A stretch of 64,000 nt of DNA, taken from the NCBI RefSeq assembly GCF_006440735.1, contig NZ_VFUA01000003.1:1-64000 (forward strand). Direction: 5' to 3'. The notes below the pieces were generated by a model. The model saw only the letters and a program-made list of their open reading frames with translations. It made no database searches and was not told the DNA's origin. The stretch is from Mesorhizobium sp. B2-7-1 (GTDB lineage Bacteria > Pseudomonadota > Alphaproteobacteria > Rhizobiales > Rhizobiaceae). This document shows positions 9,305 to 16,662 of the stretch, one piece after another. The stretch's first letter is position 1; every line of letters begins with the position of its first letter. Both the position numbers and the translations under genes were made by a program.

Positions 9305-9936
9305 GCCATACCGCACCCTTCCCGAAGCTCAGGCGCGGCCTTGTCGCCATCCTGCGCGGCCTGAAGCCGTCCGAGGCGGTCGCGATCGGCCGGGCGGTCC
9401 ACGACGCCGGCATCGAAGCGATCGAAGTGCCGCTCAATTCGCCGGAGCCGTTCGTCTCCATCGCCGATCTGGTCAAGGCGCTGCCGCAAACCGCGCTGGT
9501 CGGCGCCGGCACGGTGCTGACCGCTGCCGATGTCGACGCCTTACACAAGGCCGGCGGCAAGTTGCTGGTCAGTCCCAACATCGATGCCGAGGTCATGGGC
9601 CGCGCCATGCAGTACTCCATGGTCACGATGCCCGGGGTGTTCACGCCCACCGAGGCTTTTCAGGCAATCCGGCTCGGCGCTTCGGCGCTCAAGTTTTTCC
9701 CGGCAAGCGTGCTCGGGTCGAGCGGCATCGCGGCCATTCGCGCCGTGCTGCCGGCAACGACGCTGATCGGCGCCGTCGGCGGCGTCTCCGACAAGGACTT
9801 TGCCGGCTACAAGGCGGTCGGGGTCAGCGTCTTCGGTCTGGGGTCCAGCCTCTACAAGCCAGGCGCGACGGTCGAGGACGTGGCGCAGCGCGCCCGCGCC
9901 GCAGCCGCCGCCTGGGACCAAGCCTTCGGAGGATGA
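9301..9936 (+). CDS. dgoA: 2-dehydro-3-deoxy-6-phosphogalactonate aldolase
   Basis: DgoA splits 2-keto-3-deoxy-6-phosphogalactonate into pyruvate and glyceraldehyde 3-phosphate. The 211 residues fit a single KDPG/KDPGal-type class I aldolase. The expected Glu (E42 in IEVPLNS) and Schiff-base Lys (K131 in LKFFPAS) are present, as is the AILRG opening with the substrate-binding arginine. Here DgoA is a separate protein, not fused to a galactonate dehydratase. It overlaps dgoK by 4 nt and is followed 2 nt later by the lactonase gene. Confidence 0.94.
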   Translation: MSHTAPFPKLRRGLVAILRGLKPSEAVAIGRAVHDAGIEAIEVPLNSPEPFVSIADLVKALPQTALVGAGTVLTAADVDALHKAGGKLLVSPNIDAEVMGRAMQYSMVTMPGVFTPTEAFQAIRLGASALKFFPASVLGSSGIAAIRAVLPATTLIGAVGGVSDKDFAGYKAVGVSVFGLGSSLYKPGATVEDVAQRARAAAAAWDQAFGG

Positions 9937-9938
9937 CA

Positions 9939-10811
9939 ATGGACGGCGTTTCGGTTTTTTCCGACCATATCTGCGAGCTCGGCGAAGGCCCGAGCTACGA
10001 TCCCGCCACCGACACGCTGTTCTGGTTCGACATCGTCAACGGCAAGCTTCTGGAAAAGCCGCTCGCTGGCGCGCTGAAGGTGCATGATCTCGGCCTGATG
10101 GCGAGCGCCATCGCCGTCATCGACGACGACCGCCAGCTCATCGCCACCGAGATCGGCCTGCAGGTCCGCGACGTCAACACCGGCAGGCTGACGCTGCACA
10201 CGCCGATCGAGGCCGACAATCCGTTGACGCGCTCCAACGATTCCCGCGTCCATCCCTGCGGCGCCTTCTGGACCGGCACGATGGGCAAGGACGAGGAGAA
10301 GGGCGCCGGCTCGATCTACTGGTTCTTCAAGGGCGAGTTGCGCCGGCTGTTTTCCGACATCACCGTCTCGAACTCGATCTGTTTTTCCGAGGATGGGACG
10401 ATCGCCTATTACACCGACACCGCGACCGGGCTTCTGATGCGCGTCGCCTGCGACCCGGCGACCGGACTGCCCAAGGGCGAGCCGAAAGTGTTCGTCGATC
10501 ATCGCTCGTCGAAAGGTTATGTCGACGGTTCGGTCGTCGACCGTGACGGCGTGCTGTGGAACGCCGTCTGGGGCGGCAGGGCGGTGAAGGCCTATGCGCC
10601 GGACGGCACGCTGCTGCGCGAGATCGCCATGCCGGTGACGCAGGCCTCCTGCCCGGCCTTTGTCGGTGCAAAGGGCGACCGCTTGGCGGTGACCTCCGCC
10701 TGGAAAGGCAAGGACGAGAAGCAGCGCGCCCTCGATCCGCAGGCCGGCATGACCTTCCTGCTCGATATCCCGGTCAAAGGCCGCTTCGACCCGCGCGTGC
10801 TGATCGGCTAG
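9939..10811 (+). CDS. SMP-30/gluconolactonase-family lactonase
   Basis: This 290-residue protein is a six-bladed propeller of the SMP-30/regucalcin family. It shows the metal site residues of that family: GEGPSYD near residue 14, NDSRVHPCGAFWTGTM near 95-112 and the later DGSVVDRDG block near 190. It should hydrolyse a sugar lactone, most simply the galactonolactone made by the dehydrogenase that opens this operon. The ATG at 9939 is favoured over one at 9933 because GGAGG lies six bases before it. The galactonate dehydratase needed between this step and DgoK is not in the window. Confidence 0.9.
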   Translation: MDGVSVFSDHICELGEGPSYDPATDTLFWFDIVNGKLLEKPLAGALKVHDLGLMASAIAVIDDDRQLIATEIGLQVRDVNTGRLTLHTPIEADNPLTRSNDSRVHPCGAFWTGTMGKDEEKGAGSIYWFFKGELRRLFSDITVSNSICFSEDGTIAYYTDTATGLLMRVACDPATGLPKGEPKVFVDHRSSKGYVDGSVVDRDGVLWNAVWGGRAVKAYAPDGTLLREIAMPVTQASCPAFVGAKGDRLAVTSAWKGKDEKQRALDPQAGMTFLLDIPVKGRFDPRVLIG

Positions 10812-10882
10812 TTTCTCGACATACGGATTTTGAAAGATTTCCGGTTGGCGGCAGGTAAGGTTTTCACTGTTCATTCCATGAA

Positions 10883-11160
10883 ATCAGCGCAAACCCTGGA
10901 GATGGGCCGAAGCCTCGCGACTTCGTCATTCCAGGGCGGAGCAGCCGCGAAGCGGCGTCGCGGAGACCCTGGAATCCATTCCGTGACCTCCGCCGAAGGG
11001 CGCAATGGAACAGAATTCTGCACCGTGAGCGGCGCTTCGACGCAACGGAATGAATCCTCGGGTCTGCGCGCGTCGCTTCGCTCCTTGCTCCGCCCGTGGA
11101 TGACGATCGTGATGGGCGTTTCGGCTAATCTCCAAGGCATGCCGCCCCAAGGCAAACATA
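10883..11160. repeat. Inverted dispersed repeat, family A
   Basis: The core (about 10924-11107) runs from CGTCATTCCAGGGCGGAGCA to its inverted end TGCTCCGCCCGTGGATGACG, with CAGAATTCTGC in the middle. Outside it, copies of GATGGGCCGAA and ATGGGCGTTTCGGC are again inverted. Similar elements lie at 12434, 29373, 52283 and 57005. It occupies most of the 538-nt gap between the lactonase and the ATP-grasp gene. Reading frames inside it are products of the repeat and are not supported as genes. A fragment resembling repeat family D follows near 11190-11240. Confidence 0.75.
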
Positions 11161-11349
11161 GCCCGCGGTCAGTTCCCGTGCTGGGGAATTGGAGCAATCT
11201 TCGCCGTAGTGTTCCATCCGGAATTGCATCAAAACAAGAGATGCGGCGGCCGGCTTACTATCACGCAACCGCCCCGGCCCGGTCGATTTCCCGCAAGCCG
11301 GCCGCTGCGGCCATGCGATGGTAGCGCCTGATTTCTCCCGGAGCATTCG

Positions 11350-12402
11350 ATCCCGCAGCCGACGCTGATCCTTGTCCACGAGCCGGAGAAAGCCTGCTTA
11401 GACCGCCTGGTCGCGGAGGGTTATCCAACGAAGCGCGCCATCGAGATTTCGTCCTATCTGGCGCAATCGACCGACCTTAAGCCGGAGTTCGGCCAGCTCG
11501 CGGCGGCTTGCGAAAAGCGAGGCCTCGCTTTCAAGCCTGTCGAGCTCGACGATGCGGCGCCGGTTCTGGCGAAGGCCGATCCGACGACAACGCTGGTCTG
11601 GACGCTGACCGACGGCATCGCCTATTTCCGCGGCGGGGCGGCGCCTGCAATGGCGCGGCTGAACGGCCTGCGCACCATCGGCGCCGACGATTCCCTTTTC
11701 GCGCTCTGCCAGGACAAGCTTCGCTCCGGCGCCGTGCTCGGCGCGCTCGGCCTGCCGGCGCCACAGGCCGGCCTGGCGCGCAACGGCGAATGGCTGGTCG
11801 AGCCGCCGGCCTCGCCCAAAGGCTGGTTCGTCAAGCCGAACCGGCTCGGCGCCAAGATCGGCATCTGGCCGGATTCGCGCATCGCCGATCTCGGCCATGC
11901 GCTGGAGCTTAGCCGGCGCGTCTTTGCCCACTATCGCGACGATGTCGTCGTCCAGCCCTATGTCGCCGGCCGCAACGTGCGGGCGAGCTTCCTTGGGTTG
12001 AAGGAAGAAACGGGTGTCGAGGCTTTGGGCATCTTCTTCGTCGATTCCGGCGGCGACTTCCAGACCATGGCCGACTCGATGGCGCTCTATGGCGACACCG
12101 GCCAGGCCGCGAAGGATGCAGGCACCTATGTGGAGCCGGAGCTCGAGCCGGTCGGGTCAAGCCAGCCGGCAGCCGATCGAAAGATCCGTGCCATCGCGCA
12201 AAAGCTGGTCAGCGGCCTTGGCCTGAGGGATGTCTTTTCCGTCGATTTCAGGATCGAGGCTGACGACACGGTCCACCTCATCGAGTTCGAAGTCTGCCCC
12301 GGCCTGCCCTGCTTCGATTTCCGCGACTATTGCCGCAGGCAGTGGGGCATGAGCCTTGCCGACGCGATGGCGGAAACGGCCGCCAACCGATTGAGGTCAT
12401 GA
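11350..12402 (+). CDS. ATP-grasp protein, D-alanine-D-alanine ligase-like, with atypical start
   Basis: Coding similarity runs without interruption from about 11350, beginning PQPTLILVHEPEKACLD, to the stop at 12402 (about 350 residues). The C-terminal half shows the ATP-grasp pattern: GWFVKPNRLGAKIG near 155, VVQPYVAGRNVRASF near 198, and a metal-binding end with VDFRIEADDTVHLIEFEV and CPGLPCFDF. No ATG, GTG or TTG occurs in frame between the upstream stop (11329-11331) and an internal ATG at 11650, which would cut off about 100 conserved-looking residues. An ATC at 11350 sits seven bases after GGAG. The gene is either started from ATC, or its start was lost and the short 250-residue form is made. 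The acceptor amino acid is unknown. Confidence 0.65.
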   Translation: MPQPTLILVHEPEKACLDRLVAEGYPTKRAIEISSYLAQSTDLKPEFGQLAAACEKRGLAFKPVELDDAAPVLAKADPTTTLVWTLTDGIAYFRGGAAPAMARLNGLRTIGADDSLFALCQDKLRSGAVLGALGLPAPQAGLARNGEWLVEPPASPKGWFVKPNRLGAKIGIWPDSRIADLGHALELSRRVFAHYRDDVVVQPYVAGRNVRASFLGLKEETGVEALGIFFVDSGGDFQTMADSMALYGDTGQAAKDAGTYVEPELEPVGSSQPAADRKIRAIAQKLVSGLGLRDVFSVDFRIEADDTVHLIEFEVCPGLPCFDFRDYCRRQWGMSLADAMAETAANRLRS

Positions 12403-12433
12403 CCTTCGGGATTGGCCGAGATCCAAAAACTTA

Positions 12434-12563
12434 GTCATTCCAGGGCGGAGCAAGGAGCGAAGCGACGCGCAGATTCTGCACGGTGGCGGCGCTTCCAAGT
12501 CACGGCATGGTTCCTCGGGTCTGCGCCGCGTCGCTTCGCTCCTTGCTCCGCCCTGGAATGACG
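12434..12563. repeat. Inverted dispersed repeat, family A
   Basis: A compact copy with arms GTCATTCCAGGGCGGAGCAA and TTGCTCCGCCCTGGAATGAC that pair perfectly at the ends. It fills the 333-nt gap in front of the HTH regulator together with the operator region at 12651-12689. No gene is seen in this gap. Confidence 0.75.
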
Positions 12564-12650
12564 AGGATGGGGCGGCTCGACCCTCGGCATAGCCATTCGC
12601 AATCGACCGTCAAAGACGATGGCCGCGGTACCATCAACATGCATGTTTAA

Positions 12651-12689
12651 AACGTCAATCCTTGACGTTAAAACGTTTTAATGTAGGCT
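12651..12689 (+). promoter_or_regulatory. Promoter with two palindromes before the HTH-Ehr operon
   Basis: A perfect inverted repeat AACGTCAA-TCC-TTGACGTT (12651-12669) is followed at once by the palindrome TAAAACGTTTTA (12669-12680). A sigma-70-like promoter TTGACG-N16-TAGGCT (12662-12689) overlaps both, so a protein bound to either would block RNA polymerase. The first gene downstream is a small HTH protein, which makes autoregulation of the whole operon the simplest reading. The promoter and palindromes are visible; the binding protein is inferred. Confidence 0.6.
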
Positions 12690-12735
12690 ACAGCACCGAG
12701 ATCTCATATTTCAGAACTGACCAAGAGAGTCCTCG

Positions 12736-13041
12736 GTGATAACCGCACCGCAATTGCGCGCCGCCAGATCGCTGCTCGGCATCGATCAGCGCCGGCTTGC
12801 CGAATTGTCCGGCCTGTCGGTGCCGACGATCCAGCGCATGGAAGCCAGCGGCTCGATCATCCGAGGCAATGTCGATTCGCTGATGAAGCTGATCGCCGCG
12901 CTCGAGGTGGCCGGCATCGAGCTGATCGGCGAAGGCGCGGCCAGCCAGGGCGGCGGACGCGGCGTGCGGCTGAAGACCGGGTTCGATCCGGCCAGGGCGT
13001 CCGATGCCGGCGATGCCGAGCCTGGCGGGGGCCTGCCGTGA
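12736..13041 (+). CDS. XRE/Cro-type HTH regulator of the Ehr operon
   Basis: A 101-residue protein with an HTH of the Cro/C1 type in residues 5-60 (LRAARSLLGIDQRRLAELSG followed by LSVPTIQRME). The remaining 40 residues are Gly/Ala-rich and not recognised. It starts with GTG at 12736 behind GAGAG and overlaps the start of the following antiporter-like subunit by 4 nt (GTGA), so it is co-translated with the complex. Palindromes in the promoter upstream are its likely targets. Confidence 0.8.
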   Translation: MITAPQLRAARSLLGIDQRRLAELSGLSVPTIQRMEASGSIIRGNVDSLMKLIAALEVAGIELIGEGAASQGGGRGVRLKTGFDPARASDAGDAEPGGGLP

Positions 13042-15053
13042 TCTCGACCGTGGCGCTTCTGCTGTGCGGTCCTGCCGCGTTTCTGGCAACAGCCATCCTT
13101 GGCGCGGCCGTTAGCCGGCGCACCTTTGCGACGCGCCTGGTCTATGGCGCCGCGTTCGTCATTTCAGCCGTGCTGACCGCGATCGTTGCCGGCCATCTCG
13201 CCGGCAATTCCGGCGAGGCGTCCGCCACCTTGCCGCTCGGCCTGCCCTGGACCGGCGCGCGGTTCCGCCTCGACGGCCTGTCGGCGTTCTTCCTCCTCGT
13301 CGTCAATCTGGGCGGCGCCGTCACCAGCCTTTATGCGCTCGGTTACGGCCGGCATGAATCCGCGCCGCATCGGGTGCTGCCCTTCTATCCGGCGTTCCTC
13401 GCCGGCATGAACCTCGTCGCGCTGGCCAACGACGCCTTCAGCTTCCTGTTGTCCTGGGAGTTCATGTCGCTCGCCTCCTGGGCGTTGGTCATGGCGCACC
13501 ACCGCGACGAGGCCAACCGGCGAGCCGGTTATATCTACCTGGTGATGGCGAGCTTCGGCACGCTGGCGCTGCTGCTTGCCTTCGGCCTGCTGGCGGGACC
13601 GGCGGGAACCTATGCGTTCGACGCGATGCGGACGGCGCATCCAGGCCCGCTCGCGGCCGGCGCGGTGCTCGTTCTCATGCTGCTCGGCGCCGGCTCCAAG
13701 GCCGGCCTCGTGCCGCTGCATGCCTGGCTGCCGCTTGCCCATCCGGCAGCGCCAAGCCACGTCTCGGCGCTGATGAGCGGCATCATGACCAAGGTCGCCA
13801 TCTACGGCTTCATCCGCGTGGTGTTCGACCTGCTGGGCGAGCCGGCATGGTGGTCGGGCATAGCTGTGCTTCTCATCGGCGGCGTGACGGCGGTGCTCGG
13901 CATCCTGCACGCGCTGATGGAAAAGGACCTGAAGCGGCTGCTCGCCTATTCGACCATCGAGAATATCGGCGTCATCTTTGCCAGCCTCGGCCTTGCGCTG
14001 GCCTTCAAGGCGAACGCCATGCCCTCGGCCGCGGCGCTGGCCTTCACCGCGGCGCTGTTCCACGTGCTCAACCATTCCTTCTTCAAGAGCCTGCTGTTCT
14101 TCGGCGCCGGCGCGGTGCTGACGTCGACCGGCGAGCGCGACATGGAAAAGCTCGGCGGCCTCATCCATCGCCTGCCGGTAACCAGCTTCGTCTTCCTTAT
14201 CGGCTGCGTCTCGATCTCGGCGCTGCCGCCTTTCAACGGCTTCGCCTCCGAATGGCTGGTCTTCCAGGCCATATTGCGCAGCCCCGAGCTGCCGCAATGG
14301 GGGCTGAAGGTCATCGTGCCCGCGGTCGGCGGCATGCTGGCGCTGTCGGCGGCGTTGGCCGCGGCCTGCTTCGTCAAGGCATTCGGCATCGCCTTCCTTG
14401 GCCGGGCGCGGTCGGCGGCGGTGGAGCGGGCGCATGAGGTCGACCGCTGGTCGCTGGCGGCGATGGCGGTTCTTGCCGCCTTCTGCCTGCTCGCCGGCAT
14501 CCTGCCAGGCTTCGCCATCGACGCGCTGTCGCCGGTGTCGCTTTCGCTGATCGGCGACCGCATGCCGGTGCAGATGGCTGAGCCATGGCTGTCGATCGTG
14601 CCGATCGCCGAGAGCCGCAGCTCCTATAACGGCCTCCTGGTGTTCGCCTTCATCGCCATTTCGGCGTCGCTCACGGCTTTCTTCATCCACCGCTTCGCCT
14701 CGCATGCGCTGCGCCGGAGCATCGCATGGGGCTGCGGCTTCACTGATGCGGTGCCGGCCGCGCAATACACGGCGGTCAGCTTCGCACAGCCCATTCGCCG
14801 CGTCTTCGGCGGCTTCGCGTTCAGAGCCCGCGAGACGGTGGACATGCCGGCGCCGGGCTCCCTCGAGCCGGCGCGCCTCAAGGTGGACATGCATGACGTG
14901 GCCTGGGAGATATTCTACCAGCCGATCACCGGCGCGATCGATTTCGCCACCGAGCGGCTGAACCACCTGCAGTTCCTGACCATCCGCCGCTACCTGACGC
15001 TGGTCTTCCTCTACCTCGTCATCCTGCTCCTGGTGCTTGCGCTATGGCCGTGA
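13038..15053 (+). CDS. hyfB: Hydrogenase-4 component B-like, antiporter-type subunit
   Basis: This 671-residue membrane protein belongs to the Mrp-antiporter/NuoL/HyfB group, with about 16 hydrophobic segments. Two charged residues that carry protons in this family are visible: Glu141 in SWEFMSLASWA and Lys221 in GAGSKAGLVPLHAWLP, followed by the HALMEKDLKRLLAYSTIEN helix block and NHSFFKSLLF. The C-terminal extension after residue 540 is also seen in HyfB/HycC. It is the first and largest subunit of the complex. GTG start, overlapping the regulator by 4 nt and the next gene by 10 nt. The symbol is by homology; the complex is probably not a working hydrogenase. Confidence 0.85.
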   Translation: MISTVALLLCGPAAFLATAILGAAVSRRTFATRLVYGAAFVISAVLTAIVAGHLAGNSGEASATLPLGLPWTGARFRLDGLSAFFLLVVNLGGAVTSLYALGYGRHESAPHRVLPFYPAFLAGMNLVALANDAFSFLLSWEFMSLASWALVMAHHRDEANRRAGYIYLVMASFGTLALLLAFGLLAGPAGTYAFDAMRTAHPGPLAAGAVLVLMLLGAGSKAGLVPLHAWLPLAHPAAPSHVSALMSGIMTKVAIYGFIRVVFDLLGEPAWWSGIAVLLIGGVTAVLGILHALMEKDLKRLLAYSTIENIGVIFASLGLALAFKANAMPSAAALAFTAALFHVLNHSFFKSLLFFGAGAVLTSTGERDMEKLGGLIHRLPVTSFVFLIGCVSISALPPFNGFASEWLVFQAILRSPELPQWGLKVIVPAVGGMLALSAALAAACFVKAFGIAFLGRARSAAVERAHEVDRWSLAAMAVLAAFCLLAGILPGFAIDALSPVSLSLIGDRMPVQMAEPWLSIVPIAESRSSYNGLLVFAFIAISASLTAFFIHRFASHALRRSIAWGCGFTDAVPAAQYTAVSFAQPIRRVFGGFAFRARETVDMPAPGSLEPARLKVDMHDVAWEIFYQPITGAIDFATERLNHLQFLTIRRYLTLVFLYLVILLLVLALWP

Positions 15054-16000
15054 TCCTGGAGCTCGCCATTCAGGGCGCGCAGATGTTCTCGGTGCTGTTG
15101 CTGGCGCCGCTTCTGATCGGCTTCGTGCGCAAGGTGAAAGCGAGGCTGGTCAGGCGGCAGGGGCCCTCGGTGATCCAGCCCTATCGCGATCTCGTCAGGC
15201 TGATGCGCAAGGAGGTGGTGCTGGCGGACAACGCGTCCTGGCTGTTCCGCGTGACGCCCTTTTTGATCTTCGCCGCGACATGGGTGGCGGCGGCGCTCGT
15301 TCCGACCTTCGCCACAGGCCTCGAGTTCAGCTGGGCCGCCGACCTCATCGTCGTCGTGGCGCTGCTTGGCAGCGCGCGCTTCTTCCAGGCGCTCGCCGGA
15401 ATGGATGTCGGCACCAGCTTCGGCGGCATCGGCGCCAGCCGCGAGGTGATGATCGCCTCGCTGGCCGAACCCGCGATGCTGCTCATCGTCTTCAGCGTGG
15501 CGCTGGTGGCCGGCGCCACGCAGCTTTCGACGGTCGCCGCCTTCATGGGCTCGCCTGAGGTCGGATTGCGGGTGTCGCTCGGCATGTCGCTGATCGCGCT
15601 GGTGATGGTGGCGATCGCCGAGAACGCGCGCATACCGGTCGACAATCCCGCCACGCATCTGGAGCTCACCATGGTGCATGAGGCGATGATCCTGGAATAT
15701 TCCGGCCGCCATCTGGCGATGATCGAGCTCGCCAGCTTCATCAAGCTCCTGCTCTACATGTCGCTGATCTCCTGCGTCTTCCTGCCCTGGGGGCTGGATA
15801 GCGGCGGGACGGGGCCGAAAGCGCTGGCCATCGGCGCGGCCACCTATCTCGGCAAGCTCGCCATGCTTGCCATCCTGCTTGCCGTGTTCGAGACGGCGGT
15901 CGCCAAGATGCGTGTCTTCCGCGTGCCGGATTTCCTCGGCGCCGCGCTGATGCTGGCGCTGCTCGGCACGCTTTTGCTGTTCGTCTCGCGGAGCCTGTGA
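15044..16000 (+). CDS. hyfC: Hydrogenase-4 component C-like (NuoH/HycD family)
   Basis: A 318-residue protein with about eight membrane helices that fits HyfC/HycD, the counterpart of NuoH. Visible family blocks are VKARLVRRQGPSVIQPYRDL near residue 30, GGIGASREVM near 128, and AENARIPVDNPATHLELTMVH near 190, the loop that contacts the peripheral arm and the quinone-like cavity in complex I. This subunit couples redox chemistry to ion movement. It overlaps the antiporter subunit by 10 nt. Confidence 0.88.
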   Translation: MAVILELAIQGAQMFSVLLLAPLLIGFVRKVKARLVRRQGPSVIQPYRDLVRLMRKEVVLADNASWLFRVTPFLIFAATWVAAALVPTFATGLEFSWAADLIVVVALLGSARFFQALAGMDVGTSFGGIGASREVMIASLAEPAMLLIVFSVALVAGATQLSTVAAFMGSPEVGLRVSLGMSLIALVMVAIAENARIPVDNPATHLELTMVHEAMILEYSGRHLAMIELASFIKLLLYMSLISCVFLPWGLDSGGTGPKALAIGAATYLGKLAMLAILLAVFETAVAKMRVFRVPDFLGAALMLALLGTLLLFVSRSL

Positions 16001-16662
16001 TGAACGGTCTCACCTTCGACATCGCCCATCTGCTCGCCGGCAGCCTGGTGCTGATCTCCTTCATGATGCTCTACCAGGACCGGCTGTTCGCGCTGATCAA
16101 CATCTTTGCGCTGCATGCGGTCGTGCTGGCGCTCTCGGTGGCCTGGCAGGCCTATATCCAGGACGCGCATCATCTCTACATCACCGCTGCGATAGCGCTG
16201 GTCTTCAAGGCGATCGTCATTCCCGTCGGGCTGCATCGCATCATCCAGCGGCTCGGCATCCACCGCGACATCGAGACCGCCGTCGGCATCGGTCCCACCA
16301 TGCTCGCCGGCATCGGGCTGGTGACGCTTTCCATGGTGCTGATGCTGCGGGTGACGCCCGAGGCCGACCCGCTCGCCCGCGAGGACCTCGCCTTCGCGCT
16401 GTCGATCATCCTGCTGGGGCTGCTGGTGATGGTCACAAGGCGCAACGCCGTCAGCCAGGTCGTCGGCTTCATGTCGCTGGAGAACGGTCTGGTGCTGGCC
16501 GCCACCGGCGCCAAGGGCATGCCGCTGGTGGTCGAGATCAGCGTCGCCTTCTCGATCCTGATCGCCTTCATCGTCATCGGCGTCTTCCTGTTCCGCATCC
16601 GCGAACGGTTCGATTCCGTCGATGTCGGCGCGCTCGACGACTACCGGGGAGAACGCCGGTGA
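16000..16662 (+). CDS. hyfE: Hydrogenase-4 component E-like (NuoK-related)
   Basis: About 220 residues and six to seven hydrophobic segments, matching HyfE, whose second half resembles NuoK. The segment VVGFMSLENGLVLAA near residue 165 carries the buried glutamate typical of NuoK/MrpC-type subunits. An ATG at 16000 overlaps the previous stop by one base and has GGAG six bases before it; a GTG at 15997 is an alternative. The end overlaps the next gene as GTGA. Confidence 0.85.
   Translation: MNGLTFDIAHLLAGSLVLISFMMLYQDRLFALINIFALHAVVLALSVAWQAYIQDAHHLYITAAIALVFKAIVIPVGLHRIIQRLGIHRDIETAVGIGPTMLAGIGLVTLSMVLMLRVTPEADPLAREDLAFALSIILLGLLVMVTRRNAVSQVVGFMSLENGLVLAATGAKGMPLVVEISVAFSILIAFIVIGVFLFRIRERFDSVDVGALDDYRGERR

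Noticed and set aside
10830..11324. Several frames of 75-165 codons within 10830-11379
   Set aside because: They are made from the family A repeat (strings like LRASLRSLLRPWM recur at other copies) and have no support as genes.
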